Shown here piece after piece: positions 1 through 6,000 of a DNA stretch of 8,497 bases. Source of the DNA: DASRTE01 sp035316885 (GTDB taxonomy: Bacteria > Actinomycetota > Actinomycetes > Jiangellales > Jiangellaceae). The number at the start of each line of letters is the position of its first letter. Positions within the stretch are counted from its first letter, which is position 1. The stretch is from positions 1 through 8,497 of the forward strand of contig DATHII010000153.1 of NCBI GenBank assembly GCA_035316885.1, given 5' to 3'. Both the position numbers and the translations under genes were made by a program. The notes beneath the pieces were generated by a model. It did not search any database and was not told where the DNA came from. It saw only the letters and a program-made list of their open reading frames with translations.

Positions 1-1
1 C

Positions 2-91
2 ACACCCCCACCCTGGATCGACCCCGACCAAGTCGCCAGACGCAACACCAGACCCCGATACGAACGTGCAGACCCACGACTCGACGAATGA
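2..91 (+). CDS. 3' end of a DUF222/HNH endonuclease-type protein (partial)
   Basis: Frame 2 is open from the left edge to a TGA at 89-91 and reads as the last 29 residues of a protein. The segment contains PPPWIDPDQVARRNTRPRYE. A proline-rich W-[IL]-D-P stretch followed by a basic RRNT element resembles the C-termini of actinobacterial DUF222 plus HNH nuclease proteins (the 13E12 repeat family), which I know from family memory rather than a search. Several codons end in A, unlike the strongly G/C-ending codons of the genes downstream, so this gene may have a different history; such genes are often multicopy and mobile-like in actinobacteria. The catalytic HNH part would lie outside the window, so activity cannot be judged. 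The family match is a moderate inference; a C-terminal coding tail in this frame is more likely than not. Confidence 0.55.
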   Translation, partial: TPPPWIDPDQVARRNTRPRYERADPRLDE

Positions 92-122
92 GGCACCGGC
101 CGATCACCGGTACCGTTCGTCG

Positions 123-590
123 ATGCCAAAACGACGGCTTGAGTGGATCGTGCGGCCGGTCGAGTCAGCGGACCGGACGGCCTGGGACCGCCTCTACCGC
201 ACGTACGGCGACTTCTACGGTGAGCAACTCTCCGCCGACCACCTGGACCTCGTGTGGCGATGGATCCACGAGGACCGCACCGTCATCGCCCTCGTCGCGG
301 TGCCCGCCACCGGTGGAGAGCCCGTCGGCCTCGCCCACCTGCGACCCTTCGTCCGTCCGCTCGACGGCAACCTCGGTGGGTTCCTCGACGACCTCGTCGT
401 CGCACCTGAAGCGCGCGGGAGCGGGGTCGTGGACGCGATGTTCGCGGCGATAAGGGACGAAGCCGCGCGCCGCGGCTGGAGCGTCGTGCGGTGGATCACC
501 GCCGCTGACAACCACCGGGCGCGCGCGGCCTACGACCGGGTGGCCACAGCGACGCCGTGGGTCACCTACGACATGGACACGAAGGAGTAG
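123..590 (+). CDS. GNAT family N-acetyltransferase
   Basis: This is a 155-residue protein with one GNAT fold, predicted to move an acetyl group from acetyl-CoA to an amine; the substrate is unknown. The acetyl-CoA binding region is near residues 88-103, where the strand LDDLVVAPEARGSGVV carries the R-G-x-G core of motif A. The glycine usual two residues later is replaced by valine (V103). Motif B follows near residues 130-138 (N-HRARAAYDR), with the Asn and Tyr typical of the family. ATG 123 is chosen because it lies 31 nt past the preceding stop codon and the protein then begins directly with the first strand (WIVRPVESADRTAW). A GTG at 66 is possible in the same frame, but it would overlap the upstream tail and add a low-complexity leader. 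No clear Shine-Dalgarno sequence is seen for either start. The gene appears to stand alone and is cytosolic. Confidence 0.85.
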   Translation: MPKRRLEWIVRPVESADRTAWDRLYRTYGDFYGEQLSADHLDLVWRWIHEDRTVIALVAVPATGGEPVGLAHLRPFVRPLDGNLGGFLDDLVVAPEARGSGVVDAMFAAIRDEAARRGWSVVRWITAADNHRARAAYDRVATATPWVTYDMDTKE

Positions 591-599
591 CGCGAGAAC

Positions 600-629
600 C
601 TGTCACAGCCGCGCGCCCGCCGCTACAGT
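600..629 (+). promoter_or_regulatory. candidate sigma70-type promoter for the SHOCT gene
   Basis: A -35-like CTGTCA (600-605) and a -10-like TACAGT (624-629) are separated by 18 nt in the gap between the acetyltransferase stop and the ATG at 696. Each hexamer matches the consensus at four of six positions. Transcription would start near 636, giving a leader of about 60 nt. This rests on visual matching only, in GC-rich DNA where the background chance of such matches is modest. Confidence 0.3.
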
Positions 630-695
630 GCCGCTGGGCGAAATGATCGTCTCTGTGTTTACCCGAGCGACCGGGCATGACCGAAAGGCTGGGCG

Positions 696-1091
696 ATGAA
701 CGACTACCCGCTGTTGGACCTGTTCTGGACCATGCTGTGGTTCTTCGTGTTCATCGCGTGGCTGTTCCTGCTGTTCACGCTGTTCGCCGACATCTTCCGG
801 AGCAAGGACATGGGCGGCTGGGCGAAGGCGCTGTGGGTCCTGTTCATCATCATCCTGCCGATACTCGGCTCCCTGGTGTACCTGATCGTGCGTGGCCGGT
901 CCATGCAGGAGCGTGCGGCCGAGGACTACCAGGAGCGCGAGAGGGCCTTCCGCGGCTACGTGCGTGACGCGGCCGGAACAACCGGGGGAGCCAGCGTCGC
1001 CGACGAGGTGTCCAAGCTCGCCGCCCTGCGCGACTCCGGCGCGCTCAGCGCGGAGGAGTTCGAGGCGCAGAAGGCCAAGCTCCTGTCCTGA
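696..1091 (+). CDS. PLDc_N / SHOCT domain small membrane protein
   Basis: This 131-residue protein has two predicted transmembrane helices, residues about 9-31 and 44-66. The second is followed by an arginine-rich stop (VRGRSMQER). The helix pair with an intervening polar loop (DIFRSKDMGGWAK) resembles the PLDc_N membrane anchor common in actinobacterial proteins; no phospholipase catalytic HKD motif is present. Residues about 70-95 are a charged, probably helical linker. Residues about 102-130 form a SHOCT domain (ADEVSKLAALRDSGALSAEE, then an FEAQKAKLL end), a short module found at the C-termini of oligomeric proteins. Its biochemical role is unknown. A good ribosome binding site, GAAAGG at 683-688, sits 7 nt before the ATG and fixes the start. 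The gene is probably monocistronic: a candidate promoter lies upstream and a hairpin follows its stop. Confidence 0.88.
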   Translation: MNDYPLLDLFWTMLWFFVFIAWLFLLFTLFADIFRSKDMGGWAKALWVLFIIILPILGSLVYLIVRGRSMQERAAEDYQERERAFRGYVRDAAGTTGGASVADEVSKLAALRDSGALSAEEFEAQKAKLLS

Positions 1092-1108
1092 GCCGGCTCT
1101 GAGCACAC

Positions 1109-1140
1109 ACCGGGCGCGACCTCATGACGTCCCGCCCGGT
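1109..1140 (+). terminator. GC-rich hairpin, candidate terminator after the SHOCT gene
   Basis: ACCGGGCG at 1109-1116 is the exact reverse complement of CGCCCGGT at 1133-1140. After one C-C mismatch the stem continues with GAC (1118-1120) against GTC (1129-1131), leaving an 8-nt loop. The hairpin starts 17 nt past the SHOCT stop. No T-run follows, so it may be a weak or actinobacterial-type terminator without a U-tract, or simply a stable RNA structure between the two units. Its loop contains the ATG at 1124, which argues against that ATG being the start of nuoI. Confidence 0.5.
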
Positions 1141-1198
1141 TGATCCGACGGCGTGGAGGGCTCGTGCCGACGGCCGAGACGGGCCAAGATGGGGAGTC

Positions 1199-1732
1199 AT
1201 GGCGGGTCTCGGCCTTGCGCGCGGGTTGGCCACGACGTTCCGCCGCCTCACCAGGCGGGCGGTCACCGCGCAGTACCCCGACGCGGCACCTCAACTCCCC
1301 CCGCGCAGCCGCGGCGTCATCGCCCTGACCGAGGAGAACTGCACGGTCTGCATGCTCTGCGCCCGTGAGTGCCCCGACTGGTGCATCTACATCGATTCGC
1401 ACAAGGAGGAGTTGCCGCCGGCCATCGAGGGTGGGCGACCCCGCAGCCACAACGTCCTCGACCGGTTCGCGATCGACTTCTCACTGTGCATGTACTGCGG
1501 GATCTGCATCGAGGTGTGCCCGTTCGACGCCCTGCACTGGTCGCCCGAGTTCGAGTACGCGGAGGTCGACATCCGCGACATGGTCCATGAGCGCGACCGG
1601 CTCCGCGAATGGATGTGGACCGTGCCGCCGCCGCCGGCACTCGACCCCAACGCCGCGGAACCGAAGGAGGTCGAGACCGCCCGTAAGGCCGCCGGGGTCT
1701 CCCCGGACCCCGGATCCGGGGCCGCCGGGTGA
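1199..1732 (+). CDS. nuoI: NADH-quinone oxidoreductase subunit I (two 4Fe-4S clusters)
   Basis: This 177-residue protein is the 8Fe ferredoxin-like subunit of complex I, carrying clusters N6a and N6b on the electron path from the NADH or ferredoxin side to NuoB. The first cluster motif is CTVCMLCARECP (Cys48, 51, 54, 58) and the second CMYCGICIEVCP (Cys97, 100, 103, 107). An additional Cys62 lies four residues after Cys58. The N-terminal part (LARGLATTFRR, then VTAQYPD and LPPRSRG) is the usual NuoI membrane-contacting segment. The C-terminal tail from about residue 142 is Pro/Ala-rich and probably disordered. ATG 1199 is preferred because the conserved region starts right there and the total length fits the family. 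The only upstream in-frame ATG (1124) lies in a hairpin loop, would add 25 non-conserved residues and has no ribosome binding site. The purine tract at 1191-1196 is unusually close (2 nt) to ATG 1199, so the start is not certain. It is the first gene of the nuo run; no nuoH precedes it. Confidence 0.93.
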   Translation: MAGLGLARGLATTFRRLTRRAVTAQYPDAAPQLPPRSRGVIALTEENCTVCMLCARECPDWCIYIDSHKEELPPAIEGGRPRSHNVLDRFAIDFSLCMYCGICIEVCPFDALHWSPEFEYAEVDIRDMVHERDRLREWMWTVPPPPALDPNAAEPKEVETARKAAGVSPDPGSGAAG

Positions 1733-2244
1733 ACGGTGTCGAGCTGGCGTTCGTGCTCCTCGGCGCGGTCGCACTGGGTGCGGGCTTCCTCGTCGTCACC
1801 ACGTCCAGGATCGTCCATGCGGCGCTCTGGCTCGCAGTGTGCCTCGGCGCGATCGCAGGCTGTTTCCTCCTGCTCACGGCCGAGCTGTTGGCCTGGGTGC
1901 AGGTCCTGATCTACGTCGGCGCCGTGGTGGTACTCGTCCTCTTCGCGTTGATGCTGACGCGGGCGCCGATCGGTCCGACGCCGGGAGCGTCGCGGGGCCG
2001 CGTCGTCGTGGCCGCGACCGTGGCGGTCGCGACCGGTGTCGTCCTGCTCGTGACCCTGCTCGCCGGACTGGGCGGTGAGGTGATCGACCTCGAGGCCGTC
2101 GACGTCGGGGGTGGCGAGGCCGTCGGTTCGGCGCTCTTCCGTGCCTGGGTCCTCCCGTTCGAGGCGCTGTCGGTGCTGCTGCTTGCAGCCCTGGTGGGCG
2201 CCATCGTGCTCTCGCGCGGCCGAGGCGACGAGGACGGGCGATGA
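1729..2244 (+). CDS. nuoJ: NADH-quinone oxidoreductase subunit J
   Basis: This 171-residue membrane protein of complex I has about five predicted transmembrane helices and sits between the quinone-site subunit NuoH and the pumping subunits. The diagnostic stretch is residues 51-72 (AELLAWVQVLIYVGAVVVLV), corresponding to the third helix, which in known structures changes conformation during coupling; its Tyr62-Val-Gly-Ala segment is typical. A last helix with FEALSVLLLAALVGAIVLSR (residues 144-163) also matches the family. The start is a GTG whose last bases form the nuoI stop (GTGA, 1729-1732), so translation is probably coupled. A GGGG tract at 1718-1721 lies 7 nt upstream. The polar loop near residues 114-134 is Gly/Glu/Asp-rich. 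Confidence 0.93.
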   Translation: MNGVELAFVLLGAVALGAGFLVVTTSRIVHAALWLAVCLGAIAGCFLLLTAELLAWVQVLIYVGAVVVLVLFALMLTRAPIGPTPGASRGRVVVAATVAVATGVVLLVTLLAGLGGEVIDLEAVDVGGGEAVGSALFRAWVLPFEALSVLLLAALVGAIVLSRGRGDEDGR

Positions 2245-2618
2245 GGCTGGCCTTCCCGCTCGTGGTTTCGGCGTTGCTGTTCTCCCTCGGTGTGTTCGGC
2301 GTGCTCGCGCGTCGCAACGCCGTCCTCGTGCTCATGTCCGTCGAGCTCATGCTCAATGCGGTCAACCTCAACCTGGTCGCCTTCGACGCCTGGTGGGCCG
2401 ACGCCCTGCACGGTGGGCAGGTCCTGACCTTGTTCGTCATCACGATCGCCGCTGCCGAGGTCGGGCTGGGCCTGGCCATCGTGCTGCTGGTCTTCCGCAA
2501 CCGCGGTACGTCCGACCTGACCGACCTCGGCCTTCTCGACGAGCGCGCTGAGAACGTCGACCAGCCGGCGGCCGTCGACCAGCCGGATGTCGTCGACCAG
2601 CCGGAGGCCGCGCGATGA
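2241..2618 (+). CDS. nuoK: NADH-quinone oxidoreductase subunit K with extended C-terminal tail
   Basis: NuoK is a three-helix subunit related to MnhC/MrpC that passes protons and coupling signals along the membrane arm. The family signature LMSVELMLNAVNLNLV is at residues 31-46. The two buried glutamates essential in E. coli (E36 and E72) are present as E35 and E73 (in AAAEVGLGLAIVLLVFRNRG). The family is usually about 100 residues; this one has 125. The extra C-terminal part (residues about 99-125) is acidic and contains three VDQP units at residues 106, 112 and 118. The ATG overlaps the nuoJ stop by 4 nt (ATGA), and GAGGA at 2230-2234 lies 6 nt upstream. The function is clear for the core; the tail is likely exposed and its role is unknown. 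Confidence 0.95.
   Translation: MRLAFPLVVSALLFSLGVFGVLARRNAVLVLMSVELMLNAVNLNLVAFDAWWADALHGGQVLTLFVITIAAAEVGLGLAIVLLVFRNRGTSDLTDLGLLDERAENVDQPAAVDQPDVVDQPEAAR
2556..2609 (+). repeat. 18-bp tandem repeat, three copies, in the nuoK 3' end
   Basis: GTCGACCAGCCG occurs exactly at 2556-2567, 2574-2585 and 2592-2603. Each copy is followed by six variable bases (GCGGCC, GATGTC, GAGGCC), giving a period of 18 bp. As 18 is a multiple of three, copy number changes keep the nuoK frame and add VDQP-x-x units. The final unit overlaps the Shine-Dalgarno sequence of nuoL (GGAGG, 2603-2607). Confidence 0.95.
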
Positions 2619-4474
2619 TGGCCGCGCTGGTTGTCCTCACGCCCTTCGTGGCGGCCGCCGCAGGGCTCGCCGTGGGCCGCAACAGGTTGCTGGCCCAGCG
2701 GGTGGCGGTGATCGGCACGGCCCTCGCGCTCGCGCTGTCGATCGGCATGGGCGTGGTGGTATGGGTCAGCGGGCCGTCGGTCGACGAGTGGGGGACGATC
2801 CCGACCGGCTGGATCCCGATCGAGGTGGCCACGAGAGCTGACGGGCTCGGCGTCACCGTCGCGATCATGGTCGCCGCCGTCGCGCTGTGCGTCCAGATCT
2901 ACTCGACGGCCTACATGCACAGCGACCCGCGTTACGGGTCGTTCGCCGCTCTGATCTCGCTGTTCACCGCCGCGATGCTGCTCGTGGTCTTGGCCGACGA
3001 CCTCATCGTGCTACTCGTCGGCTGGGAGGTCATGGGCATCTGCTCAGCCCTCCTGATCGGGCACCACTGGGAGCGCGAAGAGGCGAGGTCCGCCTCGGTC
3101 AAGGCGTTCGTCGTCACGCGGCTGGGCGACGTCGGGCTGCTCGCCGGAATGATCGTCCTGGCCGACTTGACGGGCTCCTTCAGCATCTCCGCGCTCCAGA
3201 CGTCCGCCACCGCGTCGACTGCGCTGACCGTCGGGTTGGTCCTGATGCTGTGCGGCGTCGTCGGCAAGTCCGCACAGGTGCCGCTGCACGTCTGGCTGCC
3301 CGACGCGATGGCCGGCCCGGCTCCGGTGTCGGCGCTGATCCACGCGGCGACGATGGTGGCCGCCGGCGTCTTCCTTGTCGCCCGCCTGCACAGCGTGTAT
3401 CTGCTCTCGCCGATCGCACTCGCGATCCTCGCCGTCGTCGCCGCGGCGACGATGGTGCTGGCGGCACTCGCGGCGCTGGCCCAGGACGACTACAAGCGCG
3501 TCCTGGCCTGGTCGACCTCGAGCCAGTTGGCGTACATGCTCGGCGCGCTCGCCGTGGGCGGTTACTCCGCCGGCCTGTTCCACCTGCTCGGCCACGCGGC
3601 GTTCAAGGCACTGCTCTTCCTCGCCGCCGGGGCGATCGCACACGCGATCGGGACCACACTGCTCTCGGGCATGGGCGGCCTCCGGCGCACGATGCCGATG
3701 ACGTACCTGATCAGCAGCCTGGGCCTCGCAGCCTTGGTCGGCCTGCCCCCGCTGGTGGGCTTCTTTTCCAAGGAGTCGGTGCTCGGCGCGGCCCAGGAGG
3801 CCGCCCTGCACGACGGCCCGCTGCCCGCGTGGTCCGCATGGCTGGTCCTGCTGGCCGGGCTGGTGACCGTCCTGCTCACTGCGGCATACGCGACGCGTGC
3901 ATGGCTGCTGGCCTTCCGGGGACCGCCGAGGTCGGTCGCAACCGGGCACGATCCTCCCCCCGCGATGCGGACGTCGCTGGTGGCGCTCGCCGTGCCGACC
4001 GTCGTGCTGGGCGTGCTCGCCTTCACACCCTCCGTCGTCTCGGGAATGCTCGATCCGGGCGGACAGGTCGCTGCCGAACCCGAGGGCGTCTCGTTGCACC
4101 TGGGGACGGCCGTCATCTCGTTGGCCCTGGTGGGGGTGGGCGCGCTCGCCGCCTTCGCCGAATGGAGGCGGGTCGGCCAGCGAGATCCCGCCGCCGGCCT
4201 CGGCCGGGCCCGTCCTGTGCTCGCCGAGGGCTTCGGCATCGACCGGCTCTACGACGCCCTGTTCGTTCGGCCTCTCCTTGCTCTCAGCCGACTGGTCGTC
4301 GCTACCGACCGGGACGTCATCCATGCGTATGTCCGCGGGGCCGGGCGATCGGCGAGGGCGCTCGGCGGTGTGCCCCATGCCGCTCAGGCGGGTCATGTCC
4401 AGGGCTATGTCACCGCCGTGCTGGCATTCGTGGTCATCCTCGCCGCGGCCGGCGCAGGGGCGGCGCTGCTGTGA
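2615..4474 (+). CDS. nuoL: NADH-quinone oxidoreductase subunit L (antiporter-like proton pump)
   Basis: This 619-residue protein has the usual NuoL length and is the distal pumping subunit of the complex I membrane arm, homologous to MrpA-type antiporters. Channel residues are in place: Glu138 in VGWEVMG (E. coli E144), Lys218 in GKSAQVPLHVWLPDAMAGP (K229), His243 in LIHAATMVAAG, Lys294 in DDYKRVLAWSTSSQ, His327/Lys331 in GHAAFKALLFL, and Lys386-Glu387 in GFFSKES (K399/D400). The C-terminal section (FGIDRLYDALFVRP near residue 540, then VQGYVTAVLAFVVILAA) matches the lateral helix and last membrane anchor, so the gene looks complete. ATG 2615 overlaps the nuoK stop (ATGA) and has a strong GGAGG site at 2603-2607, 7 nt upstream; ATG 2618 is the adjacent alternative. 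No frameshift is seen. Confidence 0.97.
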   Translation: MMAALVVLTPFVAAAAGLAVGRNRLLAQRVAVIGTALALALSIGMGVVVWVSGPSVDEWGTIPTGWIPIEVATRADGLGVTVAIMVAAVALCVQIYSTAYMHSDPRYGSFAALISLFTAAMLLVVLADDLIVLLVGWEVMGICSALLIGHHWEREEARSASVKAFVVTRLGDVGLLAGMIVLADLTGSFSISALQTSATASTALTVGLVLMLCGVVGKSAQVPLHVWLPDAMAGPAPVSALIHAATMVAAGVFLVARLHSVYLLSPIALAILAVVAAATMVLAALAALAQDDYKRVLAWSTSSQLAYMLGALAVGGYSAGLFHLLGHAAFKALLFLAAGAIAHAIGTTLLSGMGGLRRTMPMTYLISSLGLAALVGLPPLVGFFSKESVLGAAQEAALHDGPLPAWSAWLVLLAGLVTVLLTAAYATRAWLLAFRGPPRSVATGHDPPPAMRTSLVALAVPTVVLGVLAFTPSVVSGMLDPGGQVAAEPEGVSLHLGTAVISLALVGVGALAAFAEWRRVGQRDPAAGLGRARPVLAEGFGIDRLYDALFVRPLLALSRLVVATDRDVIHAYVRGAGRSARALGGVPHAAQAGHVQGYVTAVLAFVVILAAAGAGAALL

Positions 4475-6000
4475 CCGGCCAGGTGCTGCTTCACGTCGCA
4501 CTCGCCGCTCCGCTGGTCGGGTGCCTGGGCCTCGTGGCGGCGGGGCGTCGGGTCCCTGACCGGCGCTCGCCGGCCGTCGGGGTCGCGGCCTCCGGACTCG
4601 CGCTGGTGGCGCTGGTGGCCGCCGCGCTCATCGTCGACCGCGACGACGCCGCCCGCGCTCAACTCGTCACCGACGTCGCCTGGGCACCTGCGCTCGACCT
4701 GCGGTGGCACCTCGGCGTCGACGGCCTCTCGCTCCCGTTCGCCCTGCTCACCGCGGTCCTGGTGTTCTGCTGCTCCCTCTACACGATGCGGGTACGGCCG
4801 GAGGCCGGACGGGTGCGGGCGTTCGTCGCTCTCGTCCTGCTGCTCGAGGTCGGGATGCTCGGCACCTTCCTGGCTCTCGACCTCCTGCTGTTCTTCCTGT
4901 TCTTCGAGGTCGTCCTGGTGCCGATGTGGTTCCTCATCGCGTGGTGGGGAGACCCGCACGACCGCCCGGGCCGGACGTCGGCGGCCACCACCTTCATCCT
5001 CTACACCCTGCTCGGCTCTGCGCTGATGCTCGTGGGGTTCCTGGTCGTGCACGCCCAGACCGGGACCTTCGACATGGTCGAGCTGGCTGCCCGCGGCGGT
5101 GAGGGCATCTCCGAAGGAGCCCAACTCGTCGCGGCAGTGGCGATCGTCGGCGGGCTGGCCGTCAAGGTGCCGGTGTGGCCGTTGCACACCTGGCTGCCGG
5201 ACGCGCACGCGAAGGCACCGACGGTCGGCTCGGTCCTGCTGGCGGGCGTGCTGCTCAAGATGGGGTCGTACGGGTTGGTGCGCATCGCCGTTCCAGCCGT
5301 GCCCGACGGCGTTGCCCGGCTCGCGCCCGTGCTGGGCGGCCTGGCCGTCGTCGGTATCGTCTACGGCGCGCTGGCCTGTCTCGCGCAGCGCGACCTCAAG
5401 CGGCTGGTCGCGTACTCCAGCGTGGGTCACATGGGCTTCGTCGTGCTCGGCGTCGCCACGCTGACCCCTGCCGGCCTGAACGGCTCGGTGTACGCCGGCA
5501 TCGCCCACGGCGTCATCACCGGACTGCTGTTCTTCCTCGCCGGCGCGATCAAGGACCGGCACGGGACCAGCGACTTCGATGAGCTCGGCGGAGGCCTCTA
5601 CGCGCGCCTGCCACGTCTGGGCGCCCTGCTGACCTTCGGAGCCATTGCCTCGCTCGGGTTGCCCGGGCTGGCCGGGTTCTGGGGCGAGTTGCTGTCGATC
5701 ATCGGGGCGTTCCGTCCCTCCGACCTGCTCGACCGGCCGTACTACCTGGTCCTGCTCGTGATCGCCCTCCTGGGCTTGGTGTTCACCGCGTGGTACCTGC
5801 TCGCCGTCGTGCGCCGGGTCTGTCAGGGTTCCGACGTCATCGGTGCGCGGTTGCCGGTGCTCGGTGACGTCACCCGGCACGAGGTCGCGTCCTGGGGACC
5901 GCTGGTCGCGCTGACCCTGTTGCTCGGTCTCTGGCCCGGGCTCCTGCTCACGCTGGTCGATCCCGCGGTCGAGGCCCTGCTGTCCGGGGGCGGATCGTGA
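4471..6000 (+). CDS. nuoM: NADH-quinone oxidoreductase subunit M (antiporter-like proton pump)
   Basis: This 509-residue protein is the middle antiporter-like subunit of the membrane arm. Expected charged residues are present: Glu146 in FFEVVLVPMWFLIAWWG (E. coli E144), Lys232 in VKVPVWPLHTWLPDAHAKAP (K234), Lys263 in LLKMGSYGLVR (K265), Lys310 in RDLKRLVAYSSVGHMGFV, and Glu406 in GLAGFWGEL (E407). It has about 14 hydrophobic segments and matches the family length. The GTG start overlaps the nuoL stop (GTGA), with AGGGG at 4456-4460 upstream at a rather long 10-nt spacing, as expected when translation depends on coupling. The open frame continues far upstream over nuoL without a stop, but that part is an out-of-frame reading of nuoL and is not part of this gene. 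Confidence 0.97.
   Translation: MTGQVLLHVALAAPLVGCLGLVAAGRRVPDRRSPAVGVAASGLALVALVAAALIVDRDDAARAQLVTDVAWAPALDLRWHLGVDGLSLPFALLTAVLVFCCSLYTMRVRPEAGRVRAFVALVLLLEVGMLGTFLALDLLLFFLFFEVVLVPMWFLIAWWGDPHDRPGRTSAATTFILYTLLGSALMLVGFLVVHAQTGTFDMVELAARGGEGISEGAQLVAAVAIVGGLAVKVPVWPLHTWLPDAHAKAPTVGSVLLAGVLLKMGSYGLVRIAVPAVPDGVARLAPVLGGLAVVGIVYGALACLAQRDLKRLVAYSSVGHMGFVVLGVATLTPAGLNGSVYAGIAHGVITGLLFFLAGAIKDRHGTSDFDELGGGLYARLPRLGALLTFGAIASLGLPGLAGFWGELLSIIGAFRPSDLLDRPYYLVLLVIALLGLVFTAWYLLAVVRRVCQGSDVIGARLPVLGDVTRHEVASWGPLVALTLLLGLWPGLLLTLVDPAVEALLSGGGS

Noticed and set aside
66..122. GTG start at 66 for the acetyltransferase
   Set aside because: It would overlap the likely upstream coding tail ending at 91 and add 19 non-conserved residues; no ribosome binding site supports it, though it cannot be fully excluded.
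3633..3651. Repeated GCGATCG in nuoL as a possible regulatory site
   Set aside because: It lies within codons for conserved AIAHAIG membrane residues and is explained by coding sequence.
2887..4470. Long open frame running into nuoM from upstream, over 500 codons
   Set aside because: It is an out-of-frame reading of nuoL, very rich in Arg and Gly as expected for a shifted frame in GC-rich DNA; nuoL in the other frame has all family motifs.
3044..5880. Two long antisense open frames opposite nuoL and nuoM
   Set aside because: Same low-complexity mirror composition; the + strand genes are certain.
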